A DNA stretch of 64,000 nt from Thermoanaerobaculia bacterium (GTDB lineage Bacteria; Acidobacteriota; Thermoanaerobaculia; Multivoradales; J023): contig JALCBJ010000003.1 in the NCBI GenBank assembly GCA_028066595.1, positions 72,936-136,935 of the forward strand, read 5' to 3'. This document shows positions 28,024 through 36,446 of the stretch, piece after piece. Position 1 is the first letter of the stretch, and each line of letters opens with the position of its first letter. Position numbers and translations under genes: made by a program. Below the pieces are notes generated by a model. It searched no databases. It had not been told where the DNA came from and saw nothing but the letters and a program-made list of their open reading frames with translations.

Positions 28024-29267
28024 GCACCCTGCTCGATCTCGGAGTCCACTCCTTCTGGCACCACGTGGCGCCGTTGTCCGTCAGCGTCACGGTCTGGGTC
28101 TTGGTCGTCGCAGTGATGCAGCGCCTACTGCCGAAGAACACCTGGCCGGAGTTGCGGCTGGCGCTCTGGCTACTGATCGTCGTGCGCCTGGTCGTCCCTC
28201 TGTCCGTGTTGCCGACGTTGCCTTTCGAGGGACTCCCGTGGACGGCTCCCGGATCGATCGACGCCGTCGCCCCGACCACCGAGACGACGATCGTGGCCAT
28301 TCCCGGATTCCTGCCACCGGTGGCGGTGCCTTCGGCTGAGATCGTCGGCCCTGCCCACGAGCGTCCCCCGTCGGACCCGGCGACGGCGCTCCCCACCATT
28401 TGGCACGCCGAGGCGTTGGCGGTGGTTTGGCTCGCCGGAGCGATCGCTTTCTTCGGGATACAGCTCGCCTGGACGCGACGGACACTCACTCGATGGCGGG
28501 CTACCGGGGTCCACGTCACGGACGGCGATCTCCAGGATCTGCTAGACATCGAGGCACGGCGGATGGGCCTTACGCGACCACCGGAACTGGTGCTGACGCC
28601 CGATGTCGTAGCACCCATGGTCGCAGGTGCGATCCGACCGACCATTTTCTTACCGGCGGCGCTGCCGAGCCGACTGTCGCGAGAACTTCTGGCCGCCGTC
28701 CTCCTCCATGAGCTGGCCCATGTCCGTCGCCGAGACACCTGGTTCGGGTTGGCTTGTCTCGCGGTGCACGCAACCTATTGGTTTCACCCTGCGGTCTGGT
28801 ATTGCCGCCGCCGTGTCCATGCCCTGATCGAACCGTGCTGCGACCGCACCGTGGCCCGGGCGCTCCGGGGCGACGTCGCTAGCTATCGGCGCGCGTTGCT
28901 TCATTTCGCGCGCGCGAACCTCTCCACCCCCGGAGCCGTGGCGAACAGGTCTTTCCTCGAGCACTCGTTCCTCGCGCCGGAGAGCTTGATCTTGCTGCGG
29001 CTCCGCCTGCTGGAGAACGCGCTGGACCGGCCCTGGCGCCGCAGAGGCGCGACCACCATCGTCCTCACGTTGACAACCCTCGCCAGCCTCCCCGCTGCCG
29101 GCGCAGCCGACCGATCCGTGCAGCAAGTCCAACAAACCCTCGTCGAGCGGCCGTCGGGATGCCTGACGCTGCGCTACACGGTGTTGCGAGAACTGGCCGG
29201 GGCAACCTCCGGTCTTCCCACCACACATCAGTCCGACTCACGCCAACCCAAGGAGAGCTCTCCATGA
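28020..29267 (+). CDS. M56-family (BlaR1-like) membrane metalloprotease
   Basis: A TTG start overlaps the repressor stop (TTGA). The 415-residue protein has three N-terminal helices, a cytoplasmic protease domain with the zinc motif HELAH at residues 230-234 (LLHELAHVRRRDTWFG), WFHPAVWYCRRRVHALIEPCCD carrying the third ligand region, and a fourth helix near 355 (TIVLTLTTLASLPAAGA). BlaR1 is about 585-600 residues with a beta-lactam-binding sensor; here only about 45 residues follow the last helix, so there is no sensor domain. The signal it responds to is unknown. Confidence 0.9.
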   Translation: MSTLLDLGVHSFWHHVAPLSVSVTVWVLVVAVMQRLLPKNTWPELRLALWLLIVVRLVVPLSVLPTLPFEGLPWTAPGSIDAVAPTTETTIVAIPGFLPPVAVPSAEIVGPAHERPPSDPATALPTIWHAEALAVVWLAGAIAFFGIQLAWTRRTLTRWRATGVHVTDGDLQDLLDIEARRMGLTRPPELVLTPDVVAPMVAGAIRPTIFLPAALPSRLSRELLAAVLLHELAHVRRRDTWFGLACLAVHATYWFHPAVWYCRRRVHALIEPCCDRTVARALRGDVASYRRALLHFARANLSTPGAVANRSFLEHSFLAPESLILLRLRLLENALDRPWRRRGATTIVLTLTTLASLPAAGAADRSVQQVQQTLVERPSGCLTLRYTVLRELAGATSGLPTTHQSDSRQPKESSP

Positions 29268-29902
29268 AGGCATGCCGAACCCCGACGCTGATCATCCTCG
29301 CCTCGATGCTGTTTCTGGGAAGCACAACCGCTGGGGCTCAAACTCCCGACCAGGCCAACCAAGCCACGCCTACGGGCGAAGGCTCGGTCGATCTGGCAGC
29401 CATGATGAACCGAGCACGCGAGTTCACCGCGCCCGGCGAGCATCACCAACTCCTGTCACGGTTCCTGGGCACCTGGGACACCGAGTTCCGCATCACGATG
29501 ATGCCCAACCAGCCAGCGGAGAAAGGCGAGGCTACCTTCGGTTGGCTGGTCGACGGCCGCTGGCTGAAGCAAGAATCGACCGGGACACTGATGGGCCAGC
29601 CGATGCAAGCGTTCATGATCCTGGGCTACGACAACTTCAAGCAGAGCTATGTCACTGCGACGGTCGGCTCCGTGGACACGGCCCTCCTGACGAGCGAAGG
29701 CGATCTCGACCCGGGCGGCGAAGTCCTGATCACGTACGGCACTCTCGATGAATACCTCACCGGCGAACACGACAAGATGGTGAAGTACGTCTGGCGCTTC
29801 CATTCGGAAGATCGGATGACCATGGAGGTCCACGATCTACCCATCGGCGAGAAGAACACCCAGGTCATCGAAGTGACCTACACGAGGAAGAGCGAGTCAT
29901 GA
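29264..29902 (+). CDS. Exported DUF1579 protein
   Basis: The ATG at 29264 with AGGAGAG upstream overlaps the M56 stop by 4 bp (ATGA). The 212-residue protein has a signal peptide (LIILASMLFLGSTTAGAQ), then a DUF1579 domain: HHQLLSRFLGTWDTEFRITM, LVDGRWLKQESTGTLMGQPMQAFMILGYDNFKQSYVT and VIEVTYTRK. This lipocalin-like fold has no established function. The coupling places it under BlaI control, which is the main clue to its role. It may be a periplasmic binding or stress protein. Confidence 0.85.
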   Translation: MKACRTPTLIILASMLFLGSTTAGAQTPDQANQATPTGEGSVDLAAMMNRAREFTAPGEHHQLLSRFLGTWDTEFRITMMPNQPAEKGEATFGWLVDGRWLKQESTGTLMGQPMQAFMILGYDNFKQSYVTATVGSVDTALLTSEGDLDPGGEVLITYGTLDEYLTGEHDKMVKYVWRFHSEDRMTMEVHDLPIGEKNTQVIEVTYTRKSES

Positions 29903-30345
29903 CGGAGATCTCCCTCAGCAGGACCATAGCGGCACCAAGAAACGAGGTTTTCGCCCGCTTGAGCGACTTTCCGAAGGCTGCCGAGACCATCTCCGCGATC
30001 ACCCGAATCGAGATGTTGACCGAGGGCGATGTCGGAGTCGGAACGCGGTTCAAGGAGACCCGCAAGGTCTTTGGTCGCGAGGCCACCGAGGAAATGGAAG
30101 TCACCCGCTTCGACCCGCCACGCTCTTACACATTGGAGGCCGAGAGCCACGGCGCCCACTATGTGTCGACGTTCACCCTTGAGGAGACGTCCGACGGTAC
30201 CGAGGTGGAGCTCGTATTTCGCGCTACGCCCCTGACACTCCTGGCCAAATTCATGTCGTTTCTGACGAAACCCATGATGAGGAAGGCGATGCAGGAGTGT
30301 GCGAAGGACCTCGAGGACGTGGCACGCTCCTTCGAGGCAGGTTGA
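29899..30345 (+). CDS. SRPBCC-family protein
   Basis: The ATG at 29899 overlaps the DUF1579 stop by 4 bp. The 148-residue protein is a START/SRPBCC fold: EISLSRTIAAPRNEVFARLSDFPKAAETISAI, then a long antiparallel sheet, and a C-terminal helix LLAKFMSFLTKPMMRKAMQECAKDLEDVA. Such proteins bind hydrophobic ligands or act as cyclases or polyketide partners. It has no signal peptide and is probably cytoplasmic. The last 95 bp overlap the 3' end of the opposite-strand flavoprotein gene. Confidence 0.85.
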   Translation: MTEISLSRTIAAPRNEVFARLSDFPKAAETISAITRIEMLTEGDVGVGTRFKETRKVFGREATEEMEVTRFDPPRSYTLEAESHGAHYVSTFTLEETSDGTEVELVFRATPLTLLAKFMSFLTKPMMRKAMQECAKDLEDVARSFEAG

Positions 30346-31408
30346 GTCTTCGGGCGATGGTCGCCGCGATGGTCCGCGCGTCTCTCGCCATACCGTGCAG
30401 GAATTGACTGTCGGCGCCATGAGTACACGGGAATCCGAGGAAGAACAGGTCGGGCAACCGGGGTGATTCTCCATGCTCTACCAAGGGATAACCTTGCTCG
30501 GAGCGAGGCAAGTCGGCGGATAGAAAGGGCAGCTCGAATCGGTATCCGGTGGCTAGCACCACCAGATCTGGCGACCAGGATGGCGATGCGTCAGCGAAGA
30601 CGGCCGTGCCGGCATCAAGTCGAGCGAGCGGCCCTCGCACCTGAATTCTCCGGCTGGCGAGAAGACTGCCGAAGCTGTCGTCGATTCCCGGAAAACGCCA
30701 GCCGGACCGACACCGCTGGCGCACGAAAAAACGGGGTAGCCGACGCAACAGTGGAAACGTCACGTGGCGCAAGTCAAGACCGAAGATCTTGCGCGGATAA
30801 GCAACGACCCGGCGACGGGTGCTCATCACGACCCTCGCGCCTGCACTGGCACACTCCTCTGCCAACTCGACGGCACGCATACCGCTGCCGACGATCAACA
30901 CCCGTTTGGTCCGATGTGCCTGAATGCCCCGCCAGTCACGGGAATGGAGAACCTCCGGCATGGTCGGACCTCCGGCCTCAAGCTCGATCCCGTCGGGAAT
31001 TACAGGATGGTCGCACATGCCGGTGGCAACGACGACGAACCGAGCTCGCGCAGATCGCGATCGCGAATCGAAATCGGCCCAGTATCCAATTCCATCCTCG
31101 GCCGCCTCCAGCCGTGTAACACACCGCTGCTCCACGACCAGCCCGGCCCTTCGGCCATAGTCAGCAAGGTATGCAGCGTATTCGCTCGCACGAGTGTACG
31201 GACCTGATGCCTGGAGCGCCCGGTCCGGCAGATCCAAGTAGCGACTCAGTGAGGAGAGAACCAGCGGTGCATACATCCGCGTGTAGGCACCTCCCATCGC
31301 TCCATGACGATCGACGAGTCTGACCCCGATTCCTCGCTGCACCAAGCAAGCAGCAACAGCCAGCCCGGCCGGACCCGAACCGATCACGAGCACGGGTGGC
31401 GTACTCAC
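30251..31408 (-). CDS. FAD/NAD(P)-dependent flavoprotein monooxygenase-like
   Basis: The 385-residue protein starts with GTG at 31408. Two Rossmann sites are visible: FAD site VLVIGSGPAGLAVAACLVQRGIGVRLVD near the start and NADPH site VLIVGSGMRAVELAEECASAGARVVMSTRRR in the middle. VVLATGYRF precedes the C-terminal region. It resembles flavin monooxygenases (FMO/CzcO type) that oxidise small molecules; the substrate is unknown. The last 25-30 residues are Ser/Pro/Arg-rich and not family-like, matching the segment that overlaps the SRPBCC gene. It overlaps the upstream methyltransferase stop by 4 bp (GTGA). Confidence 0.82.
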   Translation of the reverse strand: MSTPPVLVIGSGPAGLAVAACLVQRGIGVRLVDRHGAMGGAYTRMYAPLVLSSLSRYLDLPDRALQASGPYTRASEYAAYLADYGRRAGLVVEQRCVTRLEAAEDGIGYWADFDSRSRSARARFVVVATGMCDHPVIPDGIELEAGGPTMPEVLHSRDWRGIQAHRTKRVLIVGSGMRAVELAEECASAGARVVMSTRRRVVAYPRKIFGLDLRHVTFPLLRRLPRFFVRQRCRSGWRFPGIDDSFGSLLASRRIQVRGPLARLDAGTAVFADASPSWSPDLVVLATGYRFELPFLSADLPRSEQGYPLVEHGESPRLPDLFFLGFPCTHGADSQFLHGMARDARTIAATIARRLNLPRRSVPRPRGPSHTPASPSSSWVSSETT

Positions 31409-32106
31409 CTACGACAACTCCAGACCATCGCAGGAGGTAGGTTTCTCCACACGACACCATGAGTTTCGACATCATCGAACACGCGAGGAAACTCTCGGTC
31501 GAGGCGCCGGGCAGGCAAGAAAATGCCACCCGACACGTAGGAGTACGTCACGAGCTGTCCAGCCGGACCGATGGCCTGTGCGGCGGCTTCTAGACATGCC
31601 TTCCTATCCACCCGACTGAGGATCGACCAGGGCAGGGAGGCAACGACGCGAGTCGGCTCGACGTCCGCGGCTCGTAGGAGCTCGGACAGTCCTAGGGCAG
31701 AACCATGGACAAAGGAGAGGTCGGGAAACGCTGTCCGCAGACCTTCGACGAGCTCGGCGCGCACTTCGATTCCCACGTAGCGACCGGGATTCAGCCCGCG
31801 GCGCAGCAAGGCCCGGGTCAGAGCACCCGTGCCGGGTCCAAGCTCGAGCACGTGCGGCGAGTCGCCGAGGTCAAGCCGAGACACGACCGCATCCGCCAGC
31901 GCCTGCGAGCTCGGCGCGATGGAAGCGATCGTTCGAGGCGCGGTCACCAAGGCGCGAAGCCACAGAAGCTTCTCCGACAAGGGCCGCCGGTCAGAGGTCA
32001 ACGGAACGAACGGCTCGGCTCGGAAGGCAGCGCACGGAACCTCAACCGACGGCGCGTCGCAGCCAGGCTCCAGGCGTGTCAGCGAAACATCATCGCTCGA
32101 AGTCAA
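31405..32106 (-). CDS. SAM-dependent methyltransferase (phospholipid N-methyltransferase-like)
   Basis: The 233-residue protein has motif I LELGPGTGALTRALLRRG, acidic motif II YVGIEVRAELVEGL, and a motif IV segment VVASLPWSI. The long N-terminal helix (PLSEKLLWLRALVTAPRTIASIAPSSQALADAVV) is typical of PmtA-like phospholipid methyltransferases, so phosphatidylethanolamine methylation is possible; rRNA dimethylases share parts of this pattern. It precedes and is coupled to the flavoprotein gene, which suggests a two-step modification. Confidence 0.78.
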   Translation of the reverse strand: MTSSDDVSLTRLEPGCDAPSVEVPCAAFRAEPFVPLTSDRRPLSEKLLWLRALVTAPRTIASIAPSSQALADAVVSRLDLGDSPHVLELGPGTGALTRALLRRGLNPGRYVGIEVRAELVEGLRTAFPDLSFVHGSALGLSELLRAADVEPTRVVASLPWSILSRVDRKACLEAAAQAIGPAGQLVTYSYVSGGIFLPARRLDREFPRVFDDVETHGVVWRNLPPAMVWSCRR

Positions 32107-32534
32107 CGGATCTCTCCCACATCGTTTCGGGATCAGGGCTCACGAGCTTGGACTACGGGGCAGTAGCCGGTTTGGCTACACATTCCTCCGAACTAGTTCC
32201 CCGCGGCCCTGTACTCCGACGCCACGTCTGGAAACGTCCCTCACTCTGCGTTCGCCAGCGCCCGAACCGAGAGCAGACCAACTCGACGCACGCTCCGTTC
32301 CGCATCGGACCGGCAGCACTGCCCCGACCTCTCGACCCAGGCGGATTCGGACGAACCTGTCGTGCGCCTGGGCACTCCGACTCACCCCCGAAGCTCGGAT
32401 CTCCGCGAGCATCGGTGCCGTGTCTCCCGGGCCGCAGCATCGACCGGCCCCATCGAAAGGAGGATCCGATCGAAAACCAGCTGGCCTTCGCGCCTCCGGG
32501 AAGGCTCGGATCTCGTCCCGTCGCCGAATCGACG
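32107..32534. other. Non-coding gap (428 bp)
   Basis: Between the 3' end of the pilT-like gene and the 5' end of the methyltransferase gene. It must hold the promoter of the methyltransferase/flavoprotein pair. No convincing ORF, hairpin or repeat was seen. The long plus-strand ORFs crossing it lack family features. Confidence 0.5.
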
Positions 32535-33998
32535 TCAGCGGAAGATGCCGGTCTTTCCGCTCACCGAGCTGCTGCTGCTGCCGCCACCATCGCCGGAGAT
32601 GCGTTGATTCAGCTCCTTGATGCGTTCCATCAGCTTGTTCATCTTCTGCTGGGCTTCTTCTTGGAGACGCTGATAGTCACCGCGCATCTTGTCGTGCTCT
32701 TGACGTGCCTCGTCGAGGCGAGCGTCCATCTCCTGAATCCGTTGATCGCGCCCCGCGATGGTCTGCTCCAGGCCTCGGATGACCTCATCTTTCTCGGCCA
32801 GCTGATCCTTGGTCTTGAGCTCCTGCTCTTCGTACAGCTTGCGGAACTGCTGCAGCTCTTGGATCTCGGCAAAATCTGAATCGGGCACGTCGCTTCCTCC
32901 TTCCATTTCCAGGTTCGGAAACATCTTGCGCAGCTTGAGAGACAGATCTTCCGGGTCGGTCGACGCCTCCATCGCCTCTTCGTATGTGATGGTGCCGTGC
33001 ACCAGCAGAGCCATGAGCGAATGATTCATGCTCTGCATCCGGTAGTAGCCGACCGAGGCCTCCAGCTCGTCGTGCAGATGGGTCGTGTCGCCCTTTTCGA
33101 TCATCTCGGCGATCTTCGGCGAATTGCGCATGATCTCCAGCGCCGCCACACGACCCTCGCCGTCGCCCCGCTGCACGAGCTTCATCGACACCACGGCGCG
33201 CAGGACGAGTGACAGCTGCGAGCGGACCTGGCCCTGCTGCTCCGGCGGAAACGAATCCAGGACGCGGTCGATGGTCTGGGTGGAATTGTTGGTGTGCAGC
33301 GTCGAGAACACCAGATGCCCGGTCTCGGCCGCCGTGATCACGGTCTGGATGGTCTCGGGATCCCGCATCTCGCCCACCATGATGACGTCGGGATCCTGTC
33401 GCAACGAGTTCTTGAGCGCCTCCGCGTAGCTCATGGTATCCGTGCCCAGCTCCCGTTGGGAGATCGATGCTACGTTGTCGGCGAACAGAAACTCCATCGG
33501 ATCTTCGATGGTGATCACATGCACCGGCCGGTTGGCCACGATCCACTTGATGATCGCAGCCAGAGTTGTCGACTTGCCACTGCCCGTCGGCCCGGTGACC
33601 AGTACCAGGCCCTGATGGAGCTTGCAGAACTCGCCGAGAACCAGTGGCAGGTCGAGCTCCTCGAGGGACTTCACCTGGAACGGCACGCGCCGAAACACCG
33701 CCGCGAGATTGCCACGCTGCGAATAGAGATTGCCACGGAAGCGGGCGACGCCGGGCACACCGTAGCCGACATCCACCGCCATGTGTTTCTCGAGCCTCTC
33801 GCGCTGGGTATCTTTCTTCAGGACCTTGTCGACCACCCGCTGCATGTCTTCGATCGTCAGCGGATCCGTCTTCAGTGGCAAGAGCTTGCCATTCAGGCGC
33901 AGTAGCGGAGGTCGGGTCGGTTTCAGATGGAGATCCGAGGCCTCCTGCTTGGTCATGATCGTGAGTAGCTGATCGATGTCTAGCACCTGGCCGGCCAT
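32535..33998 (-). CDS. PilT/PilU-type twitching ATPase with coiled-coil tail
   Basis: The ATG at 33998 (MAGQVLDIDQLLTIMTKQEASDLHLKPTRPPLLRLNGKL) has GGGGAGA upstream; the track start is an extension. Residues 1-350 form the secretion ATPase: Walker A VTGPTGSGKSTTLA, Asp box ITIEDPMEF, Walker B-like VIMVGEMRDPETIQTVITAAETGHLVFSTLHTN, and the His box. This is the motor that retracts type IV pili. The usual family length is about 345-375; here about 110 extra residues form an acidic/basic coiled coil (LEQTIAGRDQRIQEMDARLDEARQEHDKM) with a Gly/Ser-rich end. No other pilus genes are near. Confidence 0.92.
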   Translation of the reverse strand: MAGQVLDIDQLLTIMTKQEASDLHLKPTRPPLLRLNGKLLPLKTDPLTIEDMQRVVDKVLKKDTQRERLEKHMAVDVGYGVPGVARFRGNLYSQRGNLAAVFRRVPFQVKSLEELDLPLVLGEFCKLHQGLVLVTGPTGSGKSTTLAAIIKWIVANRPVHVITIEDPMEFLFADNVASISQRELGTDTMSYAEALKNSLRQDPDVIMVGEMRDPETIQTVITAAETGHLVFSTLHTNNSTQTIDRVLDSFPPEQQGQVRSQLSLVLRAVVSMKLVQRGDGEGRVAALEIMRNSPKIAEMIEKGDTTHLHDELEASVGYYRMQSMNHSLMALLVHGTITYEEAMEASTDPEDLSLKLRKMFPNLEMEGGSDVPDSDFAEIQELQQFRKLYEEQELKTKDQLAEKDEVIRGLEQTIAGRDQRIQEMDARLDEARQEHDKMRGDYQRLQEEAQQKMNKLMERIKELNQRISGDGGGSSSSSVSGKTGIFR

Positions 33999-34135
33999 CG
34001 TGTCTCCCCGAGGTGTCCCCAAATCGCGCTCGTCGACAGAGCGGGCTTCGCGCAGCTCCGGCGTTCCGGAATTCAAGACTCCGAAGTCTACCAGGGGCCG
34101 AGAGCCGACGAAATCGCCCCGTTTTCCGCTCCGGA

Positions 34136-34141
34136 TACAAT
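34136..34141 (+). promoter_or_regulatory. Candidate -10 element (TACAAT) of the S9 peptidase gene
   Basis: GGATACAATCC lies 44 bp upstream of the peptidase start, in the pilT/peptidase divergent gap. No clear -35 is present. Confidence 0.33.
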
Positions 34142-34185
34142 CCGGCCGAACCCGCCTACGCACCCCACTAGATCCAGGAGTCTCG

Positions 34186-36336
34186 ATGCTCTTCTTCGCT
34201 CGTTCTGCCCTGACGTCCGCACGGCAATCCGCTATTCTCTCAACGGCGGCTCTGTTCGTTCTCGTCACTGCGTCGCCCAGCGCGGGAGCCGGTCTGGACT
34301 TCGACCATCTCGCTGCCCTGCACAGCGTAGGCGAAGTGAAGGTTGCGCCCGACGGAAGTCTGGTGGCCTACACCCTCTCCTTGCCTCGTATTCCGGGAGA
34401 CGACGAAGACGGTAGCAGTTGGAACCAGCTGTGGATCGTGTCGGCTGACGGCGAATCGGCACCCCGGCCCTTCGTTCACGGTCAGGTCCGCGTGTCCGAC
34501 ATTTCGTTCAGCCCCGATGGCCGACTCGTGTACTACCGAGCTCAGCGCGGCGACGACGATCATCAAGCCCTTTGGGCCGTCCCTGTGGCGGGAGGTGAAT
34601 CACGGCGCATGCTCGTCCACAAGACCGGCATCGGGTCCTACGACGTCTCTCCGGATGGGTCACGCGTGGTATTCCTTGCCACCGACGAAAAAGACGAGCT
34701 GGGAAAGAAGGCCGCCAAAAGAGGGTACGACGCTGTCGTCTTCGAAGAGGATTGGCGCCACGCGGGCCTATGGCTCGCCGAGCTACCCCCGTTCCACCCT
34801 ACCCCTTCGATGCCAGGAGCAGAGAAAGAGGAGCCTGAGGCACCTCGGCGTCTCGTGGTCGACGGCACCACGTCATCGCCCAGTTGGTCGGCCGACGGCA
34901 AGCACATCCTCACCGCCGTTCAGCCGCGCAACCTGATCGACGATCGCTACATGAAGCGCAAGGTCCAGCTCTACGACGCAGATAGCGGGGAGAGGGTCGC
35001 AGCATGGGACAACCCCGGAAAGCTCGGCGCCTATCGCCTGTCCCCCGATGGTCAGCATGTCGCGATGGTCTCGGCCGCTGATCCCAATGACACGCGGGAA
35101 GGACGCTTGCTCGTCGGCTCCATCGGCGAAGGAACGTTGCGTGACCTGATGCCCGACTTCGAAGCCCATGTGAACGACCTCCGATGGCAATCACCCGACA
35201 CGATCCTCTGGTCGGCCAACACGGGTTCGGAAACCACAGTCGGAACTGTAAGCCTCACAGGTCAGGTACAGAAGCTCTTTCAGTCTGGCCCGGCGGGTGG
35301 TGGTGCCCCCATCGTCAGCGGATTCTCCGCTGAAGGCTGCACCGTCGCGCTGGCTGGGGAGACACCGACCCACCCGGATGAGGTCTTCCTCTACCGGCCG
35401 TGCGATGCGAATGCCGAACCCCGGCGTCTTACCGATTCCAATCCATGGCTCGAGGCCGTTCGCCTGGCGAAGCAAGAGGTGATCACCTGGGAGGCCTCGG
35501 ACGGGCTGGAACTCGAAGGTATCCTCATCCATCCACTGGAAGGAAGTCGAAACAGCGACGGGCCCGCGCCGCTCCTGCTGATGGTCCACGGCGGCCCCGA
35601 AGCCAACGACCGCAATGGCTGGGTTACCAACTACAGCCGCCCCGGGCAACTCGCCGCAGCGCAAGGCTTTGCCGTCCTGTACCCAAACTACCGGGGCTCC
35701 ACGGGACGCGGCGTCGAGTTCGCAAAGACCAGCCAGGGCGACGCCGCGGGCAAGGAGTTTCTGGACCTGGTCGAGGCCGTGGACCACTTGGTGGCCGTAG
35801 GGGTCGCCGACAAAGAGCGGGTGGGCATCACTGGTGGTTCCTACGGTGGTTACGCCACTGCCTGGTGCTCGACCTACCACAGCAGCCGGTTTCGCGCTGG
35901 GGTGATGTTCGTAGGAATCTCGAACAAGCTGTCGAAGGGCTTCACTACCGATATTCCGGTAGAGGACAAGATGGTCCATACGCGCTTCGACCCTTGGGAA
36001 AACTGGGAGTTCAGCCTGGATCGCAGTCCGCTCTACCATGCCGAGAAGTCGACCACGGCGCTGCTCATCGCAGGCGGCGACGCGGACACACGGGTCCATC
36101 CATCACAAAGTTTGCAGCTCTACAGGGCTTTCAAGCTGATGGGCAAGACGGTGCGATACGTGCGCTATCCCGGCGAACCGCACGGCAACCGGCGCGCGGC
36201 ATCGCGCGACGACTACGCTCGCAGACTGATGCGCTGGATGATCCACTTCGTGCGCGATGGTGAGTCCGAGGTACCGGACAAGATTCTGCCCTCCGTTCGA
36301 GAGATGGTTTCCGACACGGCGGAGGATGACGCCTAG
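34186..36336 (+). CDS. Exported S9-family peptidase (dipeptidyl/acylaminoacyl peptidase-like)
   Basis: The ATG at 34186 with AGGAG just upstream gives a 716-residue protein with a signal peptide (AILSTAALFVLVTASPSAGA). Residues 30-430 form the beta-propeller (repeated blades such as VKVAPDGSLVAYTLS and ISFSPDGRLVYYRA), followed by the alpha/beta hydrolase. The triad is Ser552 (GGSYGGYATAW), Asp634 (DADTRVHPSQSLQLYRAFK) and His666 (PGEPHGNRR). Prolyl-oligopeptidase-fold enzymes of this type cleave short peptides, and a periplasmic peptide-recycling role fits. It is divergent from pilT. Confidence 0.93.
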   Translation: MLFFARSALTSARQSAILSTAALFVLVTASPSAGAGLDFDHLAALHSVGEVKVAPDGSLVAYTLSLPRIPGDDEDGSSWNQLWIVSADGESAPRPFVHGQVRVSDISFSPDGRLVYYRAQRGDDDHQALWAVPVAGGESRRMLVHKTGIGSYDVSPDGSRVVFLATDEKDELGKKAAKRGYDAVVFEEDWRHAGLWLAELPPFHPTPSMPGAEKEEPEAPRRLVVDGTTSSPSWSADGKHILTAVQPRNLIDDRYMKRKVQLYDADSGERVAAWDNPGKLGAYRLSPDGQHVAMVSAADPNDTREGRLLVGSIGEGTLRDLMPDFEAHVNDLRWQSPDTILWSANTGSETTVGTVSLTGQVQKLFQSGPAGGGAPIVSGFSAEGCTVALAGETPTHPDEVFLYRPCDANAEPRRLTDSNPWLEAVRLAKQEVITWEASDGLELEGILIHPLEGSRNSDGPAPLLLMVHGGPEANDRNGWVTNYSRPGQLAAAQGFAVLYPNYRGSTGRGVEFAKTSQGDAAGKEFLDLVEAVDHLVAVGVADKERVGITGGSYGGYATAWCSTYHSSRFRAGVMFVGISNKLSKGFTTDIPVEDKMVHTRFDPWENWEFSLDRSPLYHAEKSTTALLIAGGDADTRVHPSQSLQLYRAFKLMGKTVRYVRYPGEPHGNRRAASRDDYARRLMRWMIHFVRDGESEVPDKILPSVREMVSDTAEDDA

Positions 36337-36446
36337 GTTCGAGCGCACAGATCTCGGTGACAAGGCTGTAGACTACGGACCTCGGCCGGTTCGACGGCCG
36401 CCGGAGCCGATTCTGCGAGAAGACTCAGCCACTCCGAGCTTTCATC

